Positions 18,883-27,068 of a stretch of DNA of 64,000 bases are shown here, in pieces. Position 1 is the first letter of the stretch. Each line of letters opens with the position of its first letter. The stretch spans positions 186,001 through 250,000 of the forward strand of contig NZ_BAGL01000027.1 of NCBI RefSeq assembly GCF_000308875.1, written 5' to 3'. A program made the position numbers and the translations under genes. Below the pieces are notes generated by a model. It was not told the DNA's origin and searched no databases. It worked only from the letters and a program-made list of their open reading frames with translations. Source of the stretch: Nocardia transvalensis NBRC 15921. GTDB taxonomy: Bacteria > Actinomycetota > Actinomycetes > Mycobacteriales > Mycobacteriaceae.

Positions 18883-19479
18883 ATGGGGCAGGTTGTTTCG
18901 AATATGTCGATGTCGCTGGACGGGTTCATCGAGGATTCCGACGGGGGCGTGGACCAGCTGTTCGAGTGGTACACCGCCGGGCCCGTGGCCACCGAATCCG
19001 CCAACGAGGATCTGCCGTGGCAGCAGTCGGAGGAGGACACCGAGCACGTTCAGCGGTCGATCAATGCGGTGGGAGCCCTCATCGCGGGCCGGCGGCTGTT
19101 CGACACCGCGGGCGGGTGGAACGGCGCTCATCCCACCGGGCTGCCGGTTTTCGTTGTCACGCACCGTGTTCCGACGACGGAGGAGTGGGATCATCCCGAC
19201 GCGCCGTTCACCTTCGTCACCGGCGGCGTCGCGGAGGCGATCGCCCGGGCGAAGGAGGCCGCCGGTGACAAGGACGTCGTGATCGCCAGCCCGAGCATCA
19301 CCCAGCAGGCGCTCGACGCGGGACTGCTGGACGTCGTCACCGTCGACCTCGTGCCCTACCTGCTCGGTTCCGGCACACCGTATTTCGAGAAGCTGGCCTC
19401 GTCGCCCGTGCGCCTGGACAACCCGGTGATCCGGCCCGGCAACCGCGCCACCCACCTCAGCTATCGAGTCCTGCGCTGA
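18883..19479 (+). CDS. dihydrofolate reductase / RibD C-terminal family protein
   Basis: The 198-residue protein begins NMSMSLDGFIEDSDGG and continues with ALIAGRRLFDTAGGW, VFVVTHR and a C-terminal IASPSITQQALDAGLLDVVTVDLVPYLLGSG, which is typical of the RibD C-terminal/dihydrofolate-reductase-like family. It probably binds NADPH and reduces an unknown substrate. ATG 18883 is preceded by GAGGAG. A CRP-type site lies upstream. It overlaps by 23 bp the convergent TetR gene. Confidence 0.88.
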   Translation: MGQVVSNMSMSLDGFIEDSDGGVDQLFEWYTAGPVATESANEDLPWQQSEEDTEHVQRSINAVGALIAGRRLFDTAGGWNGAHPTGLPVFVVTHRVPTTEEWDHPDAPFTFVTGGVAEAIARAKEAAGDKDVVIASPSITQQALDAGLLDVVTVDLVPYLLGSGTPYFEKLASSPVRLDNPVIRPGNRATHLSYRVLR

Positions 19480-20077
19480 CGTCGGGCCCCGGGTCGTCCG
19501 GGAGGAAGATCGAGACGGCCTCGGCGTGGAAGGCGGCCCGCTGCTCGTCGGAGGCGTCGTCGTCGCCGTTGTGCTCGGCGAGGTGGAGCAGGCCGAGGTT
19601 GGTCGCGTAGACGATGCGCGCGCGGTGCTCGGCCTGCGCCGGCGGCACGCCGAGTTCGCGGTAGGTGCGGGCCAGCAGGTCCAGGCGTGTCCGGTCCACG
19701 CGTTGCACCGCCGAGCGGACCCGCTCGTCGCCTGCTTCGCCGATCAGGCTGAGCTGCACCGAGGGTGGTCCGCTCTCCCCGGCGGCCACCATCCCGTCGA
19801 TCAGGCGGCGCAGGCGCGTGGCCGGATCGTCGATCTCCGAGAAGGGCGCCAGGGTTTCGTGGCCGTGGCGCACCCACTGATCGAGTGCGGCGGCGACGAG
19901 TTCGTCGCGGTTGCGGAAATGCGCGTAGAAGCTGCCCTTCGTGACGCCGAGCTGTTTGGCCAGCGGTTCCACCGCGACCGCGGCCAGACCGCCGGAGGCG
20001 ATGGCCCGCAACGCCGCCCACACCCAGTCGTGCGCCGACAGTCGCGTCGACTCCTTCGCGCCCGGATCCGCAGCCAT
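19457..20077 (-). CDS. TetR family regulator controlling the divergent MBL-fold gene
   Basis: The 206-residue protein has a helix-turn-helix (WAALRAIASGGLAAVAVEPLAKQLG .. GSFYAHFRNRDELVAAAL) and a ligand domain with AEHNGDDDASDEQRAAF. It starts 10 bp from a set of four ATACGG palindromes in the divergent gap to the MBL gene, making it the likely self-repressor. The last 23 bp overlap the DHFR-like gene. Confidence 0.88.
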   Translation of the reverse strand: MAADPGAKESTRLSAHDWVWAALRAIASGGLAAVAVEPLAKQLGVTKGSFYAHFRNRDELVAAALDQWVRHGHETLAPFSEIDDPATRLRRLIDGMVAAGESGPPSVQLSLIGEAGDERVRSAVQRVDRTRLDLLARTYRELGVPPAQAEHRARIVYATNLGLLHLAEHNGDDDASDEQRAAFHAEAVSIFLPDDPGPDVSAGLDS

Positions 20078-20086
20078 CCTCCGAGG

Positions 20087-20100
20087 ATACGGCCCCGTAT
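20087..20100. promoter_or_regulatory. operator ATACGGCCCCGTAT (set of four, first)
   Basis: Six-base inverted half-sites ATACGG/CCGTAT around a 2-bp spacer, immediately before the TetR start. The other three members follow at 20123, 20139 and 20155. Confidence 0.65.
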
Positions 20101-20122
20101 TGACAGACCCTCGAGCGGTAAC

Positions 20123-20168
20123 ATACGGTGCCGTATTGATACGGTAGCGTATGGATACGGAAGCGTAT
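20123..20168. promoter_or_regulatory. three operators with exact 16-bp phasing
   Basis: ATACGGTGCCGTAT (20123-20136), ATACGGTAGCGTAT (20139-20152) and ATACGGAAGCGTAT (20155-20168) start exactly 16 bp apart. A TTGACA at 20100-20105 with a TACGGT hexamer at 20124-20129 (18-bp gap) makes the array overlap a likely promoter, so binding would block RNA polymerase. Confidence 0.7.
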
Positions 20169-20184
20169 GTTAGAGGGGATCGAC

Positions 20185-20844
20185 ATGGAGAAGATCGCTG
20201 ACGAGGTGTATCTGCTCGACGGCAGGCCGCGGTACGCCTACAACGTGTATGTGGTCGGGGACGTCCTGGTGGACGCGGGATCGCGACATGCCGCGCGCCG
20301 CATACTGCGGCAACTGGCCGGTCGGCGGATGCGCTCGCACGTGGTGACCCACGCGCATCCCGACCATCAGGGGTCCAGCCATGCCGTGTGCGAGCGGCTC
20401 GGGCTGTCGCTGGCCTGCGGTGCGGCCGATGCGGACGTGCTGGAGCAGGGCCGTCTCGCGGAGGCGGCGCCCGACCATCCGGTGGTCCGCTGGCAGCTGA
20501 AACATTGGGCGGGCCCGCCGCATCCGGTCGATCGGCGCCTGTCCGAGGGCGATGACGTGGCCGGCTTCGAGGTGCTGGAAACCCCCGGCCACACCCACGG
20601 TTCCCTCTCGCTGTGGCGCGAGTCCGACCGGCTGCTGATAGTCGGCGACGTTCTGAACCGCCGCCCGAAGATCATGGGCGGCGACGTGGCCGAGGCGCCA
20701 CCGGCGTTCTGCCTCGACCCGGCCCGCAACCGGGCGTCGATCCGCCGCCTGGCCGCCCTGAACCCCAGGACCGTCTGCTTCGGCCACGGCCGCCCGCTGC
20801 ACGGGTCCGGCCGCTTGGAGGAGTTCGCGAGCGCACTCTCCTGA
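20185..20844 (+). CDS. MBL-fold metallo-hydrolase
   Basis: The 219-residue protein has the metallo-beta-lactamase fold metal motif THAHPDHQG (the HxHxDH signature), ETPGHTHGSLSLW (third His), VGDVLN and a terminal FGHGRP with His. It is cytosolic. ATG 20185 with AGGGG upstream is preferred to ATG 20167, which lies in the operator. Controlled by the array of four ATACGG-type palindromes. The substrate is unknown; members include lactonases and glyoxalase II. Confidence 0.9.
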   Translation: MEKIADEVYLLDGRPRYAYNVYVVGDVLVDAGSRHAARRILRQLAGRRMRSHVVTHAHPDHQGSSHAVCERLGLSLACGAADADVLEQGRLAEAAPDHPVVRWQLKHWAGPPHPVDRRLSEGDDVAGFEVLETPGHTHGSLSLWRESDRLLIVGDVLNRRPKIMGGDVAEAPPAFCLDPARNRASIRRLAALNPRTVCFGHGRPLHGSGRLEEFASALS

Positions 20845-20948
20845 GCCCCGGTCGTTCGCTCCGCCCCGGGTGATCAGGAATCGAGAAGCGGCGCGTGGGG
20901 CGAGGCGGGCATTCTCGTCGTAGTTCACCTCGTCAAGGAGATATGACC

Positions 20949-21335
20949 ATGTGCCTGGGACTCGGTGCTGCCGCCGCGCAGCATGTGCGCGATCTCGCTC
21001 TGCTGCGTGCGGTGCGGGATCGGATCGATCGGGAGTACGCGCAGCCGCTGGATGTCGAGGCGCTGGCGCGCGGCGCGCACATGTCGGCGGGACATCTGAG
21101 CCGGCAGTTCCGTGCGGCCTACGGCGAGTCGCCGTACTCGTATCTGATGACGCGACGGATCGAACGGGCCATGGCACTGCTGCGGCGGGGAGATCTGAGC
21201 GTCACCGAAGTGTGCTTCGCGGTGGGCTGTTCGTCGCTGGGGGCGTTCAGCACCCGGTTCACCGAGCTGGTCGGGATGTCGCCGAGCATGTATCGGCGGG
21301 CGGCCGAAACCCTTGAAGTAACTAACGATTCTTGA
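20949..21335 (+). CDS. AraC-type DNA-binding-domain-only regulator
   Basis: The 128-residue protein is little more than a two-helix-turn-helix AraC domain (YAQPLDVEALARGAHMSAGHLSRQF .. MTRRIERAMALLRRGDLSVTEVC .. GMSPSMYRR). There is no N-terminal sensor domain. In related genomes such DBD-only regulators often precede a VOC (glyoxalase) gene. Here the next 271 bp show no such gene. ATG 20949 is favoured, 8 nt after AAGGAG; ATG 20943 is possible. Confidence 0.85.
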   Translation: MCLGLGAAAAQHVRDLALLRAVRDRIDREYAQPLDVEALARGAHMSAGHLSRQFRAAYGESPYSYLMTRRIERAMALLRRGDLSVTEVCFAVGCSSLGAFSTRFTELVGMSPSMYRRAAETLEVTNDS

Positions 21336-21526
21336 TCGGTAACGGAGGGGTCGGCGTGCCGCTCCGTCCTCGGCTCGCGAAGGGGCCCGGGTCCGTTGCC
21401 TACCGCGATCTCCGATCGAAACCTCCTGGAACAACCCTGCTTTGCTGTGTTTTCCTGCTGATATCCGCTCGCGTGCGGAACCTGTTCCACCGAAATCCCG
21501 AAAACGCCGCGGCGTCCCCAAGCGCT

Positions 21527-21547
21527 TGCTAAGTTAATGCTTATTCT
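21527..21547. promoter_or_regulatory. TAAGTTA-type motif upstream of the lcp-like gene
   Basis: TGCTAAGTTAATG followed by a TATTCT block. It shares 19 of 21 positions with the sequence at 39044-39064. It starts 80 bp before the lcp-like start. Confidence 0.5.
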
Positions 21548-21606
21548 TCACGAATACCCGCGAGCGTGCTCATCGACGCGCTCGAGCTCGACGAGGAGTG
21601 GCGGAG

Positions 21607-22848
21607 ATGGATCGACTCAGCAGACGTAAGGCGATGGTGGCCGGTGGCGCGCTGGGCGCGGCCGGTGCGCTGGCGATGGTGACCCCGGCCCGGGCCGAGC
21701 CCTGGTCGTGGTCGCCGGAGGGATCGGTCGCGGGGTCCGGCGCCGGCGCCGACCCGCTGACGATATGGGACCCGGAGGCCGATCCGGTGGTCGCCGCGGT
21801 ACTCGACCGGGGTGAGGCGCCGCAGGTCAACACCCTGCTGCGGACCTGGACCCGCAACGGCCAGCCGCTGCCGGACGGCCTGCCGCCGGATCTGCGGGAC
21901 TTCATGGAGTACGCCCGCCGCATGCCGCAGTGGGTCGATCAGGGCAAGCTCGCCACCGCGGTCGAATTCAACAAGAAGCGCGGCCTGTACCTGGGCGTGC
22001 TGTACGGGCTGGCCAGCGGCATGATGAGCACGGTCATCCCCAAGGAGGCGCGGGCGGTCTACTACTCCAAGGGCGGCCAGGATCTGAAGGACCGCATCTC
22101 CAAGACCGCCAAACTCGGCTACGACATCGGCACCGCCAATGCCTACGGGCCCGACGGCGAGATGGTCGTGACGTGCGTGAAGACCCGGATCGTCCACGCG
22201 GCCGTGCGGCACCTGCTGCCGAATTCGCCGGGCTGGGCGCAGGTCGCCGAGGAGCGGATTCCCATCAGCCAGAACGACATCATGGTCACCTGGCACAGCC
22301 TGCCCACGACCGTCATGAAGCATCTGACCGCGTGGCGGGTGCCCATTCCGGCGCACGAGTCCGAGGCGTTCCTGTACTCCTGGCAGCTGGCCGGGCATCT
22401 GCTCGGCGTCCGCGACGAGTACATCCCGAATTCGTGGCCGGAGGCCAACTCTCAGGCTGCGCAGGTCCTCGACCCGATCCTGGCCGCGACGCCCGAGGGC
22501 GCCAAACTCGCCGACCGGCTGCTGAGCCTGGGCGCCAATCTCGACCTCGCCATCCTCAGCAAGGGGGTGCTCGGGGCGTTCACCCGCTTCCTGCTCGGTG
22601 ACAAGATCGCCGACGAACTGGCCATCGCGCGGGAGCCGGTCTGGGATCCGCTGCTGCGGGTGAGCTGGGGCCCGTTCATCGCGGTGCGCGAGGGGCTGCT
22701 GCCCGTCGTGCCGCTGGCGCCGGACGCGTACTGGCTGTTCGACGAGTTCCTCCGCCAGTCGGCCCTGCTCTATCTGGCCCAGCTGCGGATGCCGATCAGT
22801 ATCGAACTGCCGACGGCGAACCGGGACATGAGCCAGCCGCCGCGCTGA
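21607..22848 (+). CDS. lcp: Lcp-like rubber oxygenase (latex clearing protein, DUF2236)
   Basis: The 413-residue protein has a Tat signal (twin arginine in SRRKAMVAGGALGAAGALAM) and a DUF2236 core with RGLYLGVLYGLASGMMST, TRIVHAAVRHLLP and WHSLPTTVMKHL (His about 230, candidate haem ligand), fitting the length and architecture of Lcp haem oxygenases that cleave polyisoprene outside the cell. ATG 21607 follows GAGGAG by about 8 nt. It is followed by a secreted cutinase-family gene. Assignment to Lcp rather than to another MpaB-type oxygenase is likely, not certain. Confidence 0.8.
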   Translation: MDRLSRRKAMVAGGALGAAGALAMVTPARAEPWSWSPEGSVAGSGAGADPLTIWDPEADPVVAAVLDRGEAPQVNTLLRTWTRNGQPLPDGLPPDLRDFMEYARRMPQWVDQGKLATAVEFNKKRGLYLGVLYGLASGMMSTVIPKEARAVYYSKGGQDLKDRISKTAKLGYDIGTANAYGPDGEMVVTCVKTRIVHAAVRHLLPNSPGWAQVAEERIPISQNDIMVTWHSLPTTVMKHLTAWRVPIPAHESEAFLYSWQLAGHLLGVRDEYIPNSWPEANSQAAQVLDPILAATPEGAKLADRLLSLGANLDLAILSKGVLGAFTRFLLGDKIADELAIAREPVWDPLLRVSWGPFIAVREGLLPVVPLAPDAYWLFDEFLRQSALLYLAQLRMPISIELPTANRDMSQPPR

Positions 22849-22876
22849 TCACGGAATAGTCGGTCGGGGGACCCTC

Positions 22877-23785
22877 GTGTATCCGCACAGAATATGGAAG
22901 TTCGCCGCGGCCTGCGTGCTCGCGGCGGTGTTGCCGTCGACGGGTGCGCCCGTCGCGGCGAGCGCGCCGCGGGACTGCCCCGCACTGTCGGTCGTGGCGA
23001 TTCCCGGGACCTGGGAGACATCCGCCGACGATCCTCGCGAGGGCGTGCTCGCGCTGAGCCTGAACGATCTGCCCGGCGACGTCCGGGTGGACTACGTCGG
23101 GTACGCCGCGACCGCATTCCCTTGGGAGGGCGAGGTTTACGGCCGTTCGAAGCAGGAGGCGGTGACCAAGGCGCGTGCCCTGGTCGCCGACGCGGCCCGC
23201 TCCTGCCCGGTGACCCGGATCGCGCTGCTGGGTTACAGCCAGGGCGCGGACGCGGCAGGTGACGTCGCGGCCGAGATCGGGAGCGGAACAGGCGTGGTGC
23301 CGGCGGATCGCGTGGCGCTGGTCGGGTTGGTCGCCGACCCGCGCCGCTCGCCCGCCGACACCCTCATAGGTCCGCCCGTCCTCGGTGCCGGGGCGGGCGG
23401 ACCCCGCCCGGGTGGTTTCGGATGGCTCACCCCGCGGACCTATACCTTCTGCGCCGCAGGGGATCTGTACTGCGCGATGCCCGACGGCGACTTCGCCGGG
23501 CGGATCGCGGGTTTCGTGGTGGAGCTGTCGAATCCGGATCCGGGCAAGATCGACCGCTATCACCGGGAGGGAGCCGACCTGCTCGGCGACGCGATATCCG
23601 CGGGCGGTCTCGGCTTGCTGTCGGACCAACTCGGCGGCGCCGCCTACGAGGAACGCGCCCGCCAACTGGACGACTTCCTGAAATCCGGTGTGCACCAGAG
23701 CTATCCGGAATACGTCGTCGGCCCCGGCGCGATGACTCCGTTCACGTGGTTGCGGCGAAAGTTGCTCGAGGGGGCGGAGGAATGA
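22877..23785 (+). CDS. secreted cutinase-family esterase
   Basis: The 302-residue protein has a signal peptide (KFAAACVLAAVLPSTGAPVAASA). Its cutinase-like alpha/beta-hydrolase domain contains GYSQGADAAGDVA (nucleophile Ser), a C-rich AARSCPVTRIALLGYSQG segment and the Asp/Cys region FCAAGDLYCAMPDGD. It starts at GTG 22877, 28 bp after the Lcp-like gene. Polyester or wax hydrolysis outside the cell is likely; co-operation with the Lcp-like protein is inference. Confidence 0.85.
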   Translation: MYPHRIWKFAAACVLAAVLPSTGAPVAASAPRDCPALSVVAIPGTWETSADDPREGVLALSLNDLPGDVRVDYVGYAATAFPWEGEVYGRSKQEAVTKARALVADAARSCPVTRIALLGYSQGADAAGDVAAEIGSGTGVVPADRVALVGLVADPRRSPADTLIGPPVLGAGAGGPRPGGFGWLTPRTYTFCAAGDLYCAMPDGDFAGRIAGFVVELSNPDPGKIDRYHREGADLLGDAISAGGLGLLSDQLGGAAYEERARQLDDFLKSGVHQSYPEYVVGPGAMTPFTWLRRKLLEGAEE

Positions 23786-23856
23786 GTGGCCGACTGCGCG
23801 CGGAGGCCGGGACCGATCGTGTGACTACTCGAGGCCGGGGAATGAGTGCCGCCGGA

Positions 23857-25080
23857 TCAGCGCGGGCCGAACAGGGTGACCTCCATCAGCCGGCTCACCT
23901 GGTCCGGCGGGCAGATTCGCTGATCGTTGCCGAAGAGGCGGCCGAGGTCGACGACGAGGCCGAAGGCCGCGTGGACGACGATGCGGGCGTGCGCCTCCGG
24001 GAGGTCGGGGCGGACCTCCGCCAGCAGGTTCGCCCATTCGGCGACGATCAGCCGCTGGATGTTGCGGATCATGGTGTGCTGGTCGGCGGGTACGTGGCCG
24101 AATTCGGCGTAGTAGACGAAGGTCAGCTCGCGTTCGGCGAAGGATCCCGCGACGTAGAGGTCGATGAGTTTGGACAGGGCCTCCGCGGCCGTCCCCGACG
24201 AGGCCACCGCCGGGCCGATGGCCCCCGACATCCGGTCGGCCGCCCGCCGGAACGCGGCCGCCAGCAGTTCGCCCTTGCTGCGGTAGTACCGGTACACCGC
24301 CGAGGCGGCCGACAGATTCGCGGCCGATGCGATGTCCTCGACGCTCACATTCGGATAGCCGTGCTCGTGGAACAGTTCGACGGCCTTCTTCAGCAGCAGT
24401 TCGTGCTTGAACGACTGCGGGATCTCGACCGCCCGTGGCGGCCGCGGGGTCGTGCCGGAACTCGGCAGATCGGCGTGCACCAGCGACATGGCCGCCGACT
24501 TCAGCACGGCGGCAAGGGTTTTCACCGGCAGCGTGGCGTGATGGTCACCGACGCTGCTGATCACGCTGAACACCGCGACCGAGCGCACCACGCGCCCACG
24601 CGGCGACAGGTCCGGCCGGAACTCGCCGATCACGTCGCGCAGCGCGCTCAGGGCGGTGGTGAACTGCTCGTCGAGGGTCGCGTAGTCGGTCTCGTCGAGG
24701 TATCGCACCTCCCAGCGGACCAGGGCCACCGTGGCGCGGTTGGCGACGGTGCCCGCGACGATCGAGTCGATCACGTGGTCGAGCCGCTGTTCGGGGGTCC
24801 ACGCGGCGGCGTGGTCGGGCAGCGACACCGCCGCCACCGTGGCGGCGCCCAGCCGCAGCAGCTCCTCGCGGAACAGGGCGTACTTGCTCGGGTAGTGCCG
24901 GTACAGGGCGGTCGAGGAGATGCCGATCTTGGCGGCGATATCGTCCATGCTGACGCCGTGGTAGCCGAGCGAGCCGAACGCGGCCGCGGAGACGGCGGCG
25001 ATCTGCGCGCGACGGTTCTTCGGACGGCGGCGGACCACGCGGTCGGGCGTATCCGCCGCGCCGTTCTGTCCTCGACTCAA
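23857..25080 (-). CDS. mce3R: tandem TetR regulator, Mce3R-like
   Basis: The 407-residue protein holds two TetR domains in one chain. The first HTH is at about residues 24-70 (IAAVSAAAFGSLGYHGVSMDDIAAKIG .. TALYRHYPSKY) and the second at about 210-265 (KKAVELFHEHGYPNVSVEDIASAANL .. YRYYRSKGELLA). Mce3R of Mycobacterium has this rare double architecture. It lies immediately downstream of the mce operon on the same strand. TTG 25080 is the longest start, with no clear ribosome site, so translation may begin further in. Likely a repressor of the mce genes and lipid-catabolic genes. Confidence 0.87.
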   Translation of the reverse strand: MSRGQNGAADTPDRVVRRRPKNRRAQIAAVSAAAFGSLGYHGVSMDDIAAKIGISSTALYRHYPSKYALFREELLRLGAATVAAVSLPDHAAAWTPEQRLDHVIDSIVAGTVANRATVALVRWEVRYLDETDYATLDEQFTTALSALRDVIGEFRPDLSPRGRVVRSVAVFSVISSVGDHHATLPVKTLAAVLKSAAMSLVHADLPSSGTTPRPPRAVEIPQSFKHELLLKKAVELFHEHGYPNVSVEDIASAANLSAASAVYRYYRSKGELLAAAFRRAADRMSGAIGPAVASSGTAAEALSKLIDLYVAGSFAERELTFVYYAEFGHVPADQHTMIRNIQRLIVAEWANLLAEVRPDLPEAHARIVVHAAFGLVVDLGRLFGNDQRICPPDQVSRLMEVTLFGPR

Positions 25081-25180
25081 AGTTGTCGCCTGTTCTCTGT
25101 TGTCCCGGTGGGCGGGGAGATGTCGGCCCAGGGGTGGCCAGCGGGTTCACCCGGCACAATCGCTCATACGCCCGGGATTT

Positions 25181-25189
25181 GTTGACAAC
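25181..25189. promoter_or_regulatory. small palindrome GTTGACAAC in the mam to mce3R gap
   Basis: An odd-length palindrome (GTTG-A-CAAC) in the 160-bp gap before the double TetR gene. It could be an operator or part of a promoter. Weak evidence. Confidence 0.3.
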
Positions 25190-25240
25190 TATTATCGCCG
25201 TGATGGTAGCCGGTCCGGATGCGCGGGTCCGCCTCGCGTG

Positions 25241-25873
25241 TCACGGCTGGGGCGGAGCGCCCAGCGGCGTGTTGATCTTGTTCACCAGCCAGCGGTCGCC
25301 GTCCTTCTCCAGGCGCATGATCATCGACAGCTGACCCGGCTCGGGTTTGCCCTGGGTGCCGACGCTGGTGATCGACTGGCCGATCACCACGATCGCCTCG
25401 GCCGAGGTCCGGTCGCCGCCGCGGATCGCGCACTGCACATCGGTCGACTTCGACACGACCTGGCCCTTGGTGAAGACCTCGCCGAGGTCCTTGCTGCTGG
25501 ACTCGAACTGCTTGCGCCAGTCGCCGGTGGCGCCGGCGAGAACGTTCGTGACGTACTGGTCGAGGTGATCGGCGTCGTAGGTCGATACGACCGGGCCGTA
25601 GGCGCAGGCGGCCCGCCGCGCGTCCTCGTGCGCGTCCAGGGTCGCCCGGTGGTCCCGGTCCTGGAGGTAGAAGAAGATGCTGGACCCGACGGCCGCGCCG
25701 AGCAGGACGGCTGCCGCTGCCCGCAGAGCAATCGCCGTGCGGCGGCCGCCGAACCGGGGGAGGCGTAGGGCGGAAAGGCGTGAGACCCGCTGTGCCCGTG
25801 CGCTTTCGGGCTGGGCGTCACCCTCGGGGTGGGCCTGTGCCTCGTCCGCGTCCTCGATGTCGCTGCTGCTCAT
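25241..25873 (-). CDS. Mce-associated membrane protein (Mam)
   Basis: The 210-residue protein has a cytosolic N-terminal acidic/basic tail, one transmembrane segment near residues 48-68 (TAIALRAAAAVLLGAAVGSSIFFYL), and a periplasmic NTF2-like domain (VQCAIRGGDRTSAEAIVVIGQSITSVGTQGK .. RWLVNKINTP). This is the usual form of Mce-associated proteins encoded at the 3' end of mce operons, which stabilise the Mce complex. It follows MceF after a 16-bp gap. Confidence 0.87.
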   Translation of the reverse strand: MSSSDIEDADEAQAHPEGDAQPESARAQRVSRLSALRLPRFGGRRTAIALRAAAAVLLGAAVGSSIFFYLQDRDHRATLDAHEDARRAACAYGPVVSTYDADHLDQYVTNVLAGATGDWRKQFESSSKDLGEVFTKGQVVSKSTDVQCAIRGGDRTSAEAIVVIGQSITSVGTQGKPEPGQLSMIMRLEKDGDRWLVNKINTPLGAPPQP

Positions 25874-25889
25874 AAGTTCTCGCTCCTGC

Positions 25890-27068
25890 CTAGTTTCCGG
25901 AGGTCGGTCGGGACAGTTCGTTACCGGAGACGCCCGGTGGCGGGCCGGATCCGTTGTCGGGCACCGCGGGACGCGGGGCGTTCGCCGCTCCGCGGACCTG
26001 CAGGGCGGGGTCGTTGGTGAGGCAGTAGTTGTACAGCCGCACGCGGGTGTCGGTGACGGGGCGCTGCGGCGCGACCGGGATGGTGTCGTATTCGCAGGTC
26101 GGCCGGGGCCAGAAGTCGACCAGGGTGTGATAGGCGCCGTCGTGCGCGGGTACGCCGAGCGCCTGAATGCCCTGGCGCAGAGCGGGGAACAGCGCCTCCA
26201 CCGCAGGCTGGCGCAGCTTCGCGGCCTTGGTGATGGCGACGAAGTTGGTGACCAGATCGGTCAGCGGATCCTGGTTCTCGGCGATGACGCCGCCCAGCGT
26301 GCTCAGCTGCCCGGGACCCTGGTCGAGGAAGGCGCGGATCTCCTGATCGGCGGCGGTGGCCTGCTGGAACAGCGTGCTGCCCGCGGCGGTCAGGGTGCTC
26401 AGATCGGGCTGCGCGTGCGAGGTCGTCTCGGCGATGATCTCCAGGTTCTCGATCAGCTGCCGGGTCTGCGGCAGCAGATCGGTGAGCCCCGCCATGGCGC
26501 GGCTGATGCCGGACACCATGTTGCGCAACCGATCCGGGCCGCCCGCCAGCGCCTTGTCCAGCTCGTCGATGATGACAGTGAGCCGGTCGGGATTCATGCC
26601 GCCGATGAACCCGCTCAGATCGGTCAGCACGTTCTGCACCGGAATCGGGACGCTGGTGCGGGCGCGCTCGACCAGCCCGCCGTCGGACAGGTAGGGGCCG
26701 GTGTCCGTGTCGGGACGGAAGTCGAGGTACTGCTCACCGGCCGCCGACAGCCGGCCGACGTGCACAGCGCCGCCCACGGGAATCTTCGCGCTGTCCTCGA
26801 TTTCGGCGACCGCCGCGATACCGTCGCCCGACACCCGCACATCGGAGACCCTGCCGACCCGGGTGCCGCGGAAGGTGACGTCGTTGCCCGGCAGGATGCC
26901 GCCGGAGGTCGACAATTCGACGGTGACCGTGAAGACATGCGGAATCGGGTTGAACCGCAACACATACTGCGCGAGATAGCCGGCGCCGACCACCAGCACG
27001 ACCACCAGGCCGATATTGGCGAGGGCGACGCGGCGGCCGACCACCCAGTTCCAGAGCGGGATGTTCAT
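25890..27068 (-). CDS. mceF: MCE-family protein MceF
   Basis: The 392-residue protein has an N-terminal membrane anchor (VALANIGLVVVLVVGAGYLAQYVL), an MCE domain (FTVTVELSTSGGILPGNDVTFRG .. VGRVSDV) and a long helical tail. It is the sixth Mce subunit by order. ATG 27068 overlaps the end of mceE by 4 bp. MceA-F form a tube that carries lipid from the outer layer to the YrbE permease. Confidence 0.9.
   Translation of the reverse strand: MNIPLWNWVVGRRVALANIGLVVVLVVGAGYLAQYVLRFNPIPHVFTVTVELSTSGGILPGNDVTFRGTRVGRVSDVRVSGDGIAAVAEIEDSAKIPVGGAVHVGRLSAAGEQYLDFRPDTDTGPYLSDGGLVERARTSVPIPVQNVLTDLSGFIGGMNPDRLTVIIDELDKALAGGPDRLRNMVSGISRAMAGLTDLLPQTRQLIENLEIIAETTSHAQPDLSTLTAAGSTLFQQATAADQEIRAFLDQGPGQLSTLGGVIAENQDPLTDLVTNFVAITKAAKLRQPAVEALFPALRQGIQALGVPAHDGAYHTLVDFWPRPTCEYDTIPVAPQRPVTDTRVRLYNYCLTNDPALQVRGAANAPRPAVPDNGSGPPPGVSGNELSRPTSGN

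Noticed and set aside
21336..21606. possible VOC gene after the AraC-type regulator
   Set aside because: No open frame with VOC motifs is present in the 271-bp gap.
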